From: Leeuwenhoekiella sp044542075
GTDB lineage: Bacteria > Bacteroidota > Bacteroidia > Flavobacteriales > Flavobacteriaceae
DNA length: 64,000 nucleotides
Direction of reading: 5' to 3'
Assembly: GCF_044542075.1 (NCBI RefSeq)
Contig: NZ_JBITTU010000005.1
Coordinates: forward strand, 186,001-250,000
Below the pieces are notes generated by a model, which ran no database searches, was not told the DNA's origin, and worked only from the letters and a program-made list of their open reading frames with translations. Of this stretch, positions 8,760 through 17,316 are shown piece by piece (the stretch's first letter is position 1; each line of letters begins with the position of its first letter). Made by a program: the position numbers and the translations under genes.

Positions 8760-10232
8760 ATGGGAAAGAATTTAACTACAAGAGCAGAGGATTATTCAAA
8801 ATGGTACAACGAGCTGGTTGTAAAGGCAGATCTAGCTGAGAATTCGGGTGTTAGGGGTTGTATGGTGATTAAACCATATGGTTATGCAATCTGGGAAAAG
8901 ATGCAAGCAGAATTAGATCGAATGTTTAAAGATACAGGTCATGAGAATGCCTATTTTCCTTTATTTATCCCTAAATCTTATTTCAGTAAAGAAGCTAGTC
9001 ATGTAGATGGCTTTGCAAAAGAATGTGCGGTTGTGACACATTATCGTTTAAAAAATGACGAAGATGGAAGTATTATTGTAGACCCTGATGCTAAGTTAGA
9101 AGAAGAGCTAATTGTTCGCCCAACTTCTGAAACGATTATATGGGATACCTATAGAAAATGGATTCAGTCTTATCGAGATCTTCCTATAAAAATTAATCAA
9201 TGGGCAAATGTGGTGCGTTGGGAAATGCGTACGCGATTATTTTTAAGAACTTCAGAATTTTTATGGCAAGAAGGTCATACTGCTCATGCTACTCAGCAGG
9301 AGGCGATAGAAGAAGCGCAGCAAATGATGCGTATCTATGCTGATTTTGCTGAGAACTTTATGGCAATGCCAGTAATAAAAGGTACTAAGACAGAAAGTGA
9401 GCGTTTTGCAGGAGCTTTAGATACGTATTGTATTGAGGCTTTGATGCAGGATGGTAAAGCATTACAGGCGGGTACCAGTCACTTCTTAGGTCAAAACTTT
9501 GCCAAAGCATTTGACGTTAAGTTTGCAACTAAAGAAGGTAGTCAGGAACACGTTTGGGCAACTTCTTGGGGTGTTTCGACACGTTTGATGGGTGCATTAG
9601 TGATGACACACAGTGATGATAATGGTCTCGTATTGCCTCCTAACCTTGCTCCAATTCAAGTTGTGATAGTTCCTATTTATAGAGGAGAAGACCAGTTAGA
9701 TTCAATCTCACAAGTAGCGAGAGAGCTCCAGCGTGAACTTAAATTATTAGGTGTCTCTGTAAAATATGATGATAGAGATACACACAAGCCAGGTTGGAAA
9801 TTTAATGAGTACGAACTTAAAGGTGTGCCATTGCGTATAGCAATAGGTCCAAGAGACCTTGAGAAGCGTACCGTTGAGTTAGCTCGTAGAGATACGCTTA
9901 CTAAAGAGACTGTTTCTAAAGATGCAATAGTAGATCGCGTACAGGAACTTCTTGCAGAAATGCAAAAAGCACTTTTTAATAAGGCAAAGAATTTTAGAGA
10001 TAGTCATATCACTGAAGTAGAAACTTATGATGAATTCAAAGATATTTTAGAAAATAAAACGGGATTTGTTAGTGCGTTCTGGGATGGTACAAAAGAAAGC
10101 GAAGAGCGTATAAAATCAGAAACTAAAGCTACGATAAGATGTATACCTTTGAATGTCAATGAGGAAGAAGGTGTTTGTGTTTATAGTGGTAATCCTTCAA
10201 AAATGCGCGTTCTATTTGCTAAAGCATATTAA
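8760..10232 (+). CDS. proS: Prolyl-tRNA synthetase, archaeal/eukaryotic-like type
   Basis: Charges tRNA-Pro with proline. The 490-residue length and the lack of the bacterial editing insertion place it in the short (ProS type 3) form found in Bacteroidota. Class II signatures are visible: the RPTSETIIWDTYRKWIQSYRDLP region (motif 2 area, given as RPTSETI then WIQSYRDLP), TRLFLRTSEFLWQEGHTAH (motif 2) and the final motif 3 area around GALVMTHSDDNGLVLPP. The C-terminal zinc-type domain ends KAY, a C-terminal tyrosine typical of this form. The ATG at 8760 gives the conserved N-terminus. It is followed by tRNA-Glu genes and rpsT on the same strand. Confidence 0.97.
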   Translation: MGKNLTTRAEDYSKWYNELVVKADLAENSGVRGCMVIKPYGYAIWEKMQAELDRMFKDTGHENAYFPLFIPKSYFSKEASHVDGFAKECAVVTHYRLKNDEDGSIIVDPDAKLEEELIVRPTSETIIWDTYRKWIQSYRDLPIKINQWANVVRWEMRTRLFLRTSEFLWQEGHTAHATQQEAIEEAQQMMRIYADFAENFMAMPVIKGTKTESERFAGALDTYCIEALMQDGKALQAGTSHFLGQNFAKAFDVKFATKEGSQEHVWATSWGVSTRLMGALVMTHSDDNGLVLPPNLAPIQVVIVPIYRGEDQLDSISQVARELQRELKLLGVSVKYDDRDTHKPGWKFNEYELKGVPLRIAIGPRDLEKRTVELARRDTLTKETVSKDAIVDRVQELLAEMQKALFNKAKNFRDSHITEVETYDEFKDILENKTGFVSAFWDGTKESEERIKSETKATIRCIPLNVNEEEGVCVYSGNPSKMRVLFAKAY

Positions 10233-10318
10233 TTGAAATTTTTTTAAAAAAAGTTCGATTAGCTATTGCACGATCTAAAAATATGTGTATTTTTGCATCC
10301 GCAATTAAGCGAAAGACC

Positions 10319-10390
10319 GGTCCGTTCGTCTAGGGGTTAGGACGCCAGGTTTTCATCCTGGTAACAGGGGTTCGAGTCCCCTACGGACTA
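10319..10390 (+). tRNA. tRNA-Glu (anticodon TTC), copy 1
   Basis: A 72-base cloverleaf with acceptor GGTCCGT pairing ACGGACT, anticodon stem CCAGG/CCTGG and loop TTTTCAT with anticodon TTC at 10352-10354, and T-loop GGTTCGAGTCC. CCA is not fully encoded. It lies 48 bases before a second tRNA-Glu. Confidence 0.96.
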
Positions 10391-10437
10391 CAGTAAAGGT
10401 TGGTCGTGCGCCTGAAAGCATGAATATTTGACATAAT

Positions 10438-10509
10438 GGCCCGTTCGTCTATCGGTTAGGACGCCAGGTTTTCATCCTGGTAAGAGGGGTTCGATTCCCC
10501 TACGGGCTA
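10438..10509 (+). tRNA. tRNA-Glu (anticodon TTC), copy 2
   Basis: A 72-base cloverleaf with acceptor GGCCCGT pairing ACGGGCT and the same anticodon arm as copy 1 (anticodon TTC at 10471-10473). It differs from copy 1 in the acceptor stem, D-loop, variable region and T-loop, so it is a diverged sibling and not an exact repeat. Confidence 0.96.
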
Positions 10510-10532
10510 CAATTTAAAAACAAAACAAGATA

Positions 10533-10781
10533 ATGGCAAATCACAAGTCATCTCTAAAGAGAATTAGAAACAGCGAAGTAAAGCGTTTAAGAAATCGTTA
10601 CCAGAGCAGAACTACTCGTAATGCAATGAAGAGATTGCGTGAGGCTGATAAAGCTGAAGCAACTACTTTGTTTCCATCTGTGGTTTCTATGATTGATAAG
10701 TTAGCTAAGAATAATATCATTCATGATAACAAAGCTTCTAACTTGAAATCTCAACTTGCTAAGCACGTGAACGCGTTATAG
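10533..10781 (+). CDS. rpsT: 30S ribosomal protein S20
   Basis: An 82-residue basic protein of the bS20 family that binds 16S rRNA in the small subunit. The N-terminus MANHKSSLKRIRNSEVKR and the later NIIHDNKASNLKSQLAKHV stretch are diagnostic. The ATG at 10533 lies 23 bases after the second tRNA-Glu, so the tRNAs and rpsT may share a transcript. A strong terminator follows. Confidence 0.97.
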   Translation: MANHKSSLKRIRNSEVKRLRNRYQSRTTRNAMKRLREADKAEATTLFPSVVSMIDKLAKNNIIHDNKASNLKSQLAKHVNAL

Positions 10782-10800
10782 TAACTTGTTTTAAAACTTA

Positions 10801-10834
10801 AAAACGCCTACAAGCAATTGTAGGCGTTTTTTTT
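10801..10834 (+). terminator. Rho-independent terminator of rpsT
   Basis: Stem CGCCTACAA (10805-10813) pairs with TTGTAGGCG (10818-10826) around a 4-base loop, extended by flanking A and T pairs and followed by eight T. Confidence 0.92.
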
Positions 10835-10951
10835 GTTTGTAGGTATTTACAAAATATTAATCGTTCGATTAGTTTGACTCGCAAGAACTAGGTATTTAGC
10901 TATAGTAAATAACTAAATACCTAATTATAATTTATCTTAGAGTAAATTATT

Positions 10952-11707
10952 TCATTCTGAAAATAGGGGAGGATTTAGCTTATTGCGTTTACCTCTCAAA
11001 GCTTTTGTAACTTTCAATTTATAATGTTCATATACTATTATGAACATTATAACTAGGCATACTGCATAGAAGACCAGAAAACCAATTTTAAGATACACTA
11101 CACCTGCAACAATCCCACCAGATAAATATGCACTTACTATACTAAGTAAGATTTGTTTTTTTGCTATAAGAGCTTTGTTTTTACGGTATTTTTCTTTGGT
11201 AAACATCGCGGCTAAAATTCCTAAATCTGTAGTTAGCCCTGTGAGATGAGTAGTTTTTACAGAAAAGTTAGAAATGCTAGCGGTGAGGCCATTTTGTATT
11301 CCCATTGCAAATAGCATTACTCCTATCATAATTTCAGTTTCTTGCAAAGTTTCTTGATAATGAAAGAAGCCATAAGTGCCAACGGCAAACAAGCAAATAA
11401 TTTCGATAATTAAAGGAGCAGAATGAGCGGCATAAGGATTTGTCTTATTGTAATTAATTATTATAAGATTTGATGTGAAGTTGCCTATAAAGAACATAAA
11501 TATCCAAGTAAAGACAATAAGTGATTCATACCAGTTACCCTTAGCGATTTCTTCGGCAAGTATTGCATAGTGCCCCGTTACATTAGAAGTAAAAGCAAAG
11601 AATATAATTACGGAAGTAACATTTACCATCCCGGCAGAAAAAGCTGTCAAAGCACCTAACTGAATATTGTCTTTTACAGTTCTACTATTATTAAATTTTC
11701 TCAGCAT
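10952..11707 (-). CDS. YoaK-like (DUF1275) membrane protein
   Basis: A 251-residue inner membrane protein of the DUF1275/YoaK family with about six membrane segments. The function of the family is not established. The conserved N-terminal region is visible as LGALTAFSAGMVNVTS followed by FTSNVTGHYA, and the later stretch QNGLTASISNFSVKTTHLTG is characteristic. It ends in a basic cytoplasmic tail (KALRGKRNKLNPP). Its ATG is 2 bases after the stop of the small anchored protein upstream, itself close behind a UspA-like gene, so the three are probably one leftward operon. A stress-related role is only an inference from those neighbours. Confidence 0.85.
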   Translation of the reverse strand: MLRKFNNSRTVKDNIQLGALTAFSAGMVNVTSVIIFFAFTSNVTGHYAILAEEIAKGNWYESLIVFTWIFMFFIGNFTSNLIIINYNKTNPYAAHSAPLIIEIICLFAVGTYGFFHYQETLQETEIMIGVMLFAMGIQNGLTASISNFSVKTTHLTGLTTDLGILAAMFTKEKYRKNKALIAKKQILLSIVSAYLSGGIVAGVVYLKIGFLVFYAVCLVIMFIIVYEHYKLKVTKALRGKRNKLNPPLFSE

Positions 11708-11709
11708 AG

Positions 11710-12159
11710 CTAAATCTTTTTCAAGAAAGTCATTTTAACGATGCCTTTAGCTTGTAATTCAGTATGAAAATGGACTACTAATTTATCTTCACTTACATGA
11801 TACAATTGATAATACTCACTTGAATTTTTATGGTTTAGTTTTAAAATATGACCTCTTCCTTTTAAGGTCCAGGTTAATTTTTCAGCTGTATCTTTATTAT
11901 AAAGAATAGCATTACCATTTGGCTTGAATTCCCAAATTTCAGCTTCATGAATAATTAAATTCTTCGTAATCTCTATAAGTTGATCATTACTTATTTCTTT
12001 GCCTGTGCGTTGCGGAGCTTTCTCATAACGCCAGGATACTTCTTCCCATTTACCAAGTAATTCCTCATTGGGGCTAGAGTTTTTATTGAGTACTACGGTG
12101 GCAATGATTATTAGCGTAAGTATGGAAAGAAAGTAAATTAAAGGGATCCTGTTTTCCAT
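11710..12159 (-). CDS. Membrane-anchored lipocalin-like hypothetical protein
   Basis: Not assigned to a known function. The 149-residue product has one N-terminal membrane segment (residues about 5-24) with no lipobox or clear cleavage site, so it is probably anchored and faces the periplasm. The remainder contains LLGKWEEVSW followed by beta-strand-like stretches, including WEFKPNGNAILY and LTWTLKGRGHILKL. This pattern resembles the small lipocalin-like domains common in Bacteroidota lipoproteins. It sits between UspA-like and YoaK-like genes with intervals of 2 bases on each side, which implies tight coexpression. Confidence 0.7.
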   Translation of the reverse strand: MENRIPLIYFLSILTLIIIATVVLNKNSSPNEELLGKWEEVSWRYEKAPQRTGKEISNDQLIEITKNLIIHEAEIWEFKPNGNAILYNKDTAEKLTWTLKGRGHILKLNHKNSSEYYQLYHVSEDKLVVHFHTELQAKGIVKMTFLKKI

Positions 12160-12161
12160 TT

Positions 12162-12644
12162 CTAAGAAGTTAAAAGTTTTGATAATACCCCGTGCTTCAC
12201 CTTTAAATGCGATGTTTTATAATCTAATTCTAAAACCTCGATTTCTGATTTTTTAAAATATTTATATAAGCAGAATCCAGTTTTTTTATTTATTTGTAAG
12301 TCGTGGTAATCATTTGTAGCATAGATCTGAGAAATATTTAAACCTTCAGCAAAACTCTTAAATGCACTTTGAGTAGTGCCTATAAAAAGCTCTATAGAAA
12401 GTGAATTTATTTGATCTTTATATCTATTAGTAAGGATCGCTTTACCTTCATTGAACTCTTTATTTGTAAGTTTTTGAATGTGGTTCTTTTTTGAATAAAA
12501 TAGGAGATCACAAATAGCAGAATCTAGATGTGCTCCATAAGCTAGGACAACATCTAATTTTTGCCCTTTACAAGTACTAAGGGCGTTTTTTAAAAGTACT
12601 AAGGAGTCAACAGTGAAATCTGTTGGAATAAGAATCTTTTTCAT
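12162..12644 (-). CDS. Universal stress protein-like (UspA fold) protein
   Basis: About 160 residues. The start MKKILIPTDFTVDSLVLLKNAL matches the first beta-strand and the Asp of the Usp family (residues 1-20 shown only in part elsewhere). The glycine-rich ATP-binding motif usually found near the end of Usp domains is not evident, so nucleotide binding is uncertain. An upstream ATG at 12677 would add 11 residues, but an exact -7 element (12663-12670) lies between the two ATGs. That would place transcription start downstream of 12677 and favours 12644. It is probably the first gene of a Usp/anchored protein/YoaK operon next to a two-component system. Confidence 0.72.
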   Translation of the reverse strand: MKKILIPTDFTVDSLVLLKNALSTCKGQKLDVVLAYGAHLDSAICDLLFYSKKNHIQKLTNKEFNEGKAILTNRYKDQINSLSIELFIGTTQSAFKSFAEGLNISQIYATNDYHDLQINKKTGFCLYKYFKKSEIEVLELDYKTSHLKVKHGVLSKLLTS

Positions 12645-12662
12645 AGCAATGTTATTTTTAAA

Positions 12663-12670
12663 CAAAGCTA
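12663..12670 (-). promoter_or_regulatory. Candidate -7 element of the Usp-like operon
   Basis: The minus strand reads TAGCTTTG, an exact TAnnTTTG match 18 bases before the chosen ATG at 12644. It decides the start of that gene. No clear -33 element was found. Confidence 0.5.
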
Positions 12671-12721
12671 TATTCAACGTTTTAGAGAGGTCTTAAAAGG
12701 AGATTAGAATGAGATGAGAAT

Positions 12722-14086
12722 TTAAAATTTTCGTGTAGGTAATTTTATCTCTACAGTGGTCCCTATATTTTCTTCAGAATTTATCTCGAGAAACCCATTG
12801 TGTTGATATACTACATTACGTGCAAGGGGTAGCCCTATACCATAACCTTCGTATTCTCGTGTATTAGATGCTCTAAAAAACGGATCGTATATATAGGGTA
12901 TTTCAGATTCTGGAATGCCAATACCTTGATCTTTTACAGATATAATGACATTGTTATTAGATACAGCTAATGCTATGGTTACATCATTTCTTAGATTGTA
13001 TTTACAGGCGTTTAAAAGAATATTTGAAATTGCTAGATGCAGTAATTGATCATTACCCGTAATTTTAAGTTTTTCAGAATTCTCTGGAAGTAGTGAAAAA
13101 TCGATTTTGATTTTTACATTTGGGTATATTTTTCCGACAGTATCTTTTACTTCTAATATCAGTTCATCTATTCGAAGTGTTTTAAATTTTTGAGTTTTTC
13201 CGTCATAACCGCTTTGTGCTAAAAACAATAAAGCCTTTGTTTTTTTATCTAGCTTTTCTGCTTCACATAATATAGTATTTAGAGTTTTAATATATTCTTC
13301 TGGGCTGCGGGTTTTAGATAGACTTACATCTGCTTCCCCTATGATAGAGGTAAGGGGTGTATTTAATTCGTGTGATGCATTGCTTACAAAGTTCTTCTGT
13401 GACTCAAAAGATGTTTCAAGTCTGTTGAGCATTGTGTTAAAGGTACTTGTAAGACTAGCTAATTCATTATTATCTGTAGGTACATATAATCTGTAATTCA
13501 AATTTTCTGTACTTATTTTTTTCATCTCTTTAATTATACGTCGAACAGGAAGCATTACTTTTCTCGAGAATAAATAAGATATAATACCTATTAATAGTAT
13601 AGAAAATACTAAAGCGAGAATTAAAAGATTGCGTAAGTAAACTATATGATGCGTACTATAGTAGTTTTGAGCAGAGGCAATTACCATATAATCTTTACCT
13701 ATGGTTTTATATCGAATTCCAGAATAATACGTTTCATTTTTCTTGTAAAATGCGCGCTCATTATTCAATATATCATTGATAAATGATCTTGGAATATTAA
13801 GTTTTTTACTTTCGTTATTTAAATCTGTATTTGATAGATCTATAAATTCTATTTTTTCATCTGGGAGTTTTTCTAAATACTCTAAGCGAATCTCTTTAAC
13901 AGCATTTATATCCTGAACATTTTCTAACTCAATTTTAGCAGTAGTTATTGCCCTAATTTCAAGTCGTTTGTAAAAGTCATTATACGCATAATTAGAGATT
14001 GAGTAGTAAATAAATATGCTAAAAATAGCAGTATGAGTTAGAAATATACTGCTTAATAATAGTACTATTTTAGCTTGAGTAGTCAT
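12722..14086 (-). CDS. Two-component sensor histidine kinase
   Basis: A 454-residue inner membrane kinase. Residues 6-30 and about 152-174 are membrane helices enclosing a periplasmic sensor of about 120 residues with no recognised domain. A HAMP linker follows (about 172-225), then a HisKA domain with the phospho-acceptor His239 in SNASHELNTPLTSI, and an HATPase domain with the N-box NILLNACKYN, DQGIGIPESE and the YGIGLPLARN lid region. The gene overlaps the 3' end of the response regulator gene by 17 bases, so the two are translationally coupled partners. The signal sensed is unknown. The downstream Usp-like operon is a possible target by position only. Confidence 0.93.
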   Translation of the reverse strand: MTTQAKIVLLLSSIFLTHTAIFSIFIYYSISNYAYNDFYKRLEIRAITTAKIELENVQDINAVKEIRLEYLEKLPDEKIEFIDLSNTDLNNESKKLNIPRSFINDILNNERAFYKKNETYYSGIRYKTIGKDYMVIASAQNYYSTHHIVYLRNLLILALVFSILLIGIISYLFSRKVMLPVRRIIKEMKKISTENLNYRLYVPTDNNELASLTSTFNTMLNRLETSFESQKNFVSNASHELNTPLTSIIGEADVSLSKTRSPEEYIKTLNTILCEAEKLDKKTKALLFLAQSGYDGKTQKFKTLRIDELILEVKDTVGKIYPNVKIKIDFSLLPENSEKLKITGNDQLLHLAISNILLNACKYNLRNDVTIALAVSNNNVIISVKDQGIGIPESEIPYIYDPFFRASNTREYEGYGIGLPLARNVVYQHNGFLEINSEENIGTTVEIKLPTRKF

Positions 14087-14783
14087 TTTCTTTCAGTACA
14101 TAACCCATACCTATTACTGTCTGGATGAGTCGATTATTATTTTTCTTTTCCGTTTTCTTTCTCAAATAGTTTACATAAACATCAACGACGTTAGTGCCTA
14201 TCTCGTAGTTTACGCCCCATACTTTTTCTAAAAGTTCTTCTCTAGAGAATACTTTCTGAGGAGATTTGATAAAAGTGAGTAGTAATCTATATTCTGTAGA
14301 TGTTAAGCCTAAATCGAGGCTATTTCGCTGTGCAGTTTTCTGCCTATTATTAACTATTATATCTTGAAATGTATAAACCTCATCTGTTACTTCGAGTTGA
14401 TGACTTATAGATGATCTGCGCAATAGACTATTAATACGAGCAGTTAGTTCAATAAATTTAAAGGGTTTTGCTAGATAATCATCGCCGCCACTGTTTAGGC
14501 CTAGACTTATATTTTCTGAGCTGCCAAGTGCGGTAAGAAATAGAATAGGAGTGTGTTTATCTTTTTCTCTAATTTTTAAACATATTTCGATACCATTCAT
14601 TTCTGGTAACATAATGTCCAGAATAATTAAATCATAGCTCGTTTTAAGAGAAAGCTCGTAGCCAAGTTTACCATTTAATGCAACTGTAACTTCAAAATTA
14701 TTTTCTGATAAGCCCTTGTTGATAAAAGCACATACACTTGCATCATCTTCAATTACAAGTATTTTTTTGTTCAAATTTTCCAT
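14070..14783 (-). CDS. OmpR/PhoB-family response regulator
   Basis: A 237-residue DNA-binding regulator. The receiver domain has the acidic pocket in LVIEDDAS, the phospho-acceptor Asp56 in LIILDIMLPEMNG and the conserved Lys in YLAKPF. The C-terminal winged helix of OmpR type runs from about residue 135, with LTSTEYRLLLTF, FSREELLEKVWG and VDVYVNYLRKK. It is the partner of the overlapping histidine kinase. It lies downstream of rho but a strong terminator separates them. Confidence 0.95.
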   Translation of the reverse strand: MENLNKKILVIEDDASVCAFINKGLSENNFEVTVALNGKLGYELSLKTSYDLIILDIMLPEMNGIEICLKIREKDKHTPILFLTALGSSENISLGLNSGGDDYLAKPFKFIELTARINSLLRRSSISHQLEVTDEVYTFQDIIVNNRQKTAQRNSLDLGLTSTEYRLLLTFIKSPQKVFSREELLEKVWGVNYEIGTNVVDVYVNYLRKKTEKKNNNRLIQTVIGMGYVLKENDYSS

Positions 14784-14813
14784 AGCATAAGACTAAAATA
14801 CAGACAAAAATTT

Positions 14814-14846
14814 AAAAAGCCGATATCAAAATGATATCGGCTTTTT
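14814..14846 (-). terminator. Rho-independent terminator downstream of rho
   Basis: A 15-bp perfect inverted repeat (14814-14828 with 14832-14846) with a 3-base loop, T-rich on both outer sides. It lies 22 bases after the rho stop and before the response regulator gene. Confidence 0.88.
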
Positions 14847-14868
14847 AGTATACAGAAGGTTTCAAATA

Positions 14869-16605
14869 TTAACCGTTCATAGAAATAAGAAATTCTTCAT
14901 TATTTCTGGTTTGTTTTATGCGCTCACTAACAAATTCCATAGCTTCAACAGGATTCATATCTGCGAGATATTTACGCATTACCCACATTCTTTGTATTGC
15001 GTTATCGCTCAATAATAAGTCATCTCGTCTGGTGCTTGAAGAAGTAAGGTCTATAGCAGGGAAAATTCTTCGGTTTGCAATCTTACGATCTAACTGAAGT
15101 TCCATGTTACCAGTACCTTTAAATTCTTCAAAAATAACCTCGTCCATTTTTGAGCCTGTTTCTGTAAGTGCAGTAGCGATAATAGTTAATGATCCACCGT
15201 TTTCTATATTTCTGGCAGCTCCAAAGAAACGCTTTGGTTTATGAAGTGCATTTGCATCTACACCACCGCTCAAAATTTTACCTGAAGCAGGTTGTACCGT
15301 GTTATAAGCTCTTGCTAAACGCGTAATAGAATCTAACAGAATCACAACATCGTGACCGCATTCTACAAGGCGTTTTGCTTTCTCTAATACAATATTTGCA
15401 ACGCGCACGTGCTCGTGAGCTTCCTTATCAAAAGTAGAAGCTACAACTTCGCCTTTTACATTACGTTGCATATCTGTTACTTCCTCAGGACGCTCATCAA
15501 TAAGTAATATCATTTGATAAACCTCTGGGTGGTTAGCTGCAATTGCATTTGCAACATCCTTAAGAAGCATAGTTTTACCTGTTTTGGGTTGTGATACAAT
15601 CATACCACGTTGCCCTTTACCTATAGGAGCAAACAAATCCATCACACGAGTAGAGATAGTGCTCTCACGATCTGCGATATTAAATTTTTCCTTCGGAAAT
15701 AAAGGAGTTAAATGCTCAAAAGAAACGCGATCGCGCACAACGCTAGGATCTAAGCCGTTTATTTTTGAAACTTTAATAAGTGGGAAATATTTCTCACCTT
15801 CTTTAGGTGGGCGAATTACCCCAAGTACTGTATCACCAGTTTTTAAACCAAATAAACGAATTTGTGATTGTGAAACATAGATATCATCTGGAGAAGATAG
15901 GTAATTGTAGTCTGACGAGCGTAAAAAGCCATATCCGTCCTGCATAATATCTAAAACACCTTCACTTTCTATAAGGCCTTCAAACTCATAATCTGGCTCT
16001 CTATAACGGTTACGGGTATCTTTATTTCCGTTATTATTAGCATTAGTATTACGATTATTATTGCGGTTATTAGAATTGGTATTACTATTTGAGTTACCAT
16101 TACTATTACCGTTAGTATCTCTTTCTCTAGTATTAGAGCGGTTATTAGAATTAGAAGAATTCTCGTTACGAGCTCTAGTTTTTTGAGGCTTATTGTCGTT
16201 TTGTTTTGAAGAATCAGACTCAGACTTTGCAGGTCTTGGTTTGCGCTGTCTGTCTTCTTTTATTTCAGGTTTTTCTGTCTTGACATCCTCGTTTTTAGCT
16301 GCCGCAGCTGGCTCTGTCTTCTTAGAATTGTCTCGTTCAAGACGATTATTCTTAGGATTGTTTTTGTTTTGAGCTCTTGGTCTTGGTGTCTTCTTAACCT
16401 CTGAAGTGTTGGTTTTTGTAGGTTTCTCGTTAGATGAGACCTCTATAACTTCTGCCACTGCTTTAGGATCTGCAGCTTGTTGATCTAGGACTTTATAGAC
16501 TAAGTCTAGTTTTTTTAAGGTCCTGTATTTGGGGATATCAAGGCCTTTAGCTATTTCCTGAAGTTCTGGAAGTTTCTTAGCTTTTAATTCTGAAATATTA
16601 AACAT
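14869..16605 (-). CDS. rho: Transcription termination factor Rho with long Asn-rich insert
   Basis: RNA-dependent hexameric ATPase that ends transcription. The 578 residues are far longer than the roughly 420 of E. coli Rho. The N-terminal Rho_N-like helices occupy residues 1-45. A disordered insert follows at about 50-205, first Lys/Pro/Glu-rich, then strongly Asn/Ser/Arg-rich from about 136 to 200. The cold-shock RNA-binding domain begins near residue 208 (FEGLIESEGVLDI, QDGYGFLRS). The ATPase core has Walker A at 340-345 (PKTGKT), LLIDERPEEVTDM (367-379) and a Q-loop region. Long low-complexity inserts are known in Bacteroidota Rho. It is monocistronic, with its own terminator. Confidence 0.96.
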   Translation of the reverse strand: MFNISELKAKKLPELQEIAKGLDIPKYRTLKKLDLVYKVLDQQAADPKAVAEVIEVSSNEKPTKTNTSEVKKTPRPRAQNKNNPKNNRLERDNSKKTEPAAAAKNEDVKTEKPEIKEDRQRKPRPAKSESDSSKQNDNKPQKTRARNENSSNSNNRSNTRERDTNGNSNGNSNSNTNSNNRNNNRNTNANNNGNKDTRNRYREPDYEFEGLIESEGVLDIMQDGYGFLRSSDYNYLSSPDDIYVSQSQIRLFGLKTGDTVLGVIRPPKEGEKYFPLIKVSKINGLDPSVVRDRVSFEHLTPLFPKEKFNIADRESTISTRVMDLFAPIGKGQRGMIVSQPKTGKTMLLKDVANAIAANHPEVYQMILLIDERPEEVTDMQRNVKGEVVASTFDKEAHEHVRVANIVLEKAKRLVECGHDVVILLDSITRLARAYNTVQPASGKILSGGVDANALHKPKRFFGAARNIENGGSLTIIATALTETGSKMDEVIFEEFKGTGNMELQLDRKIANRRIFPAIDLTSSSTRRDDLLLSDNAIQRMWVMRKYLADMNPVEAMEFVSERIKQTRNNEEFLISMNG

Positions 16606-16781
16606 TAAATATAAGTATGAATTTCTGTATTGTATTGAATTTGGAAGCCGACAAAAAATTTTGAAGAAGGTCTAAGAAATTTTTCGACAAGTAAGTAACC
16701 AACATAGAAGTGGTTAGGCTTTCTAATGCAATTATACGATAATATTTTTTATTTAAATGATTCTAGTCTCAAAGAAGTTTA

Positions 16782-16789
16782 TATTTTTG
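16782..16789 (+). promoter_or_regulatory. Candidate -7 element for the DUF4293 gene
   Basis: The plus strand reads TATTTTTG, an exact TAnnTTTG match 26 bases before the ATG at 16816. It lies inside the longer open frame that begins at 16726, which argues that the longer frame is not the real start. Confidence 0.45.
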
Positions 16790-16815
16790 TGACCCTTAAC
16801 AGGTTTATAGAATAT

Positions 16816-17226
16816 ATGATTCAACGTATACAGAGTATTTATCTTTTTCTTGCAGCAGTAGTTTCAGCGTGTTTGCTTTTTGCTATTCCTGTATACAGTA
16901 CAGCAGAGGGTAGCTTAGTGTATGCTGTTGATAAGTTAGAGTTAGTAGGGTTGTTTTTTGGAAGCGCTTTATTATCTTTGATTACTATTTTTTTATTTAA
17001 AAACAGAAAGCTTCAGTTTGTTCTGGGCAGACTTAATATAATTTTGAACTTTATTTTGCTAGGTGTATTGGTTTACCAGTCGCAAATCTTATCTGGAGGG
17101 GCGGCGGCTCCTGAGAAGGGTATTGGGATGCTAATCCCCATCATTTCTATCGTTTTTATCGCTTTGGCCAACAAAGCAATTAAGCGGGATGAGGATCTTG
17201 TAAAATCTGTTGACCGGTTACGATAG
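16816..17226 (+). CDS. DUF4293 family membrane protein
   Basis: A small membrane protein of about 136 residues with four predicted helices, of the DUF4293 family found in Bacteroidota; function unknown. The ATG at 16816 opens the conserved start MIQRIQSIYLFLA. The open frame continues upstream to 16726, but that segment is not hydrophobic, is out of line with family length, and contains a promoter-like -7 element. It is divergent from rho and convergent with a phosphoesterase gene across a shared terminator. The rho/DUF4293/truA neighbourhood is common in flavobacteria. Confidence 0.85.
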   Translation: MIQRIQSIYLFLAAVVSACLLFAIPVYSTAEGSLVYAVDKLELVGLFFGSALLSLITIFLFKNRKLQFVLGRLNIILNFILLGVLVYQSQILSGGAAAPEKGIGMLIPIISIVFIALANKAIKRDEDLVKSVDRLR

Positions 17227-17251
17227 ATCTACTATCTTAGTTAATTAGTGC

Positions 17252-17294
17252 AAAAACCCTGTAAGTATGCCAACTTGCAGGGTTTTTCTTTTTA
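17252..17294. terminator. Rho-independent terminator, shared by convergent genes
   Basis: The stem AAAAACCCTGTAAGT pairs (one G-T pair) with ACTTGCAGGGTTTTT and is followed by a T-rich stretch. It lies between the DUF4293 gene and the phosphoesterase gene. Confidence 0.85.
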
Positions 17295-17316
17295 TCTAGA
17301 TTCGATATTTTGTAAT

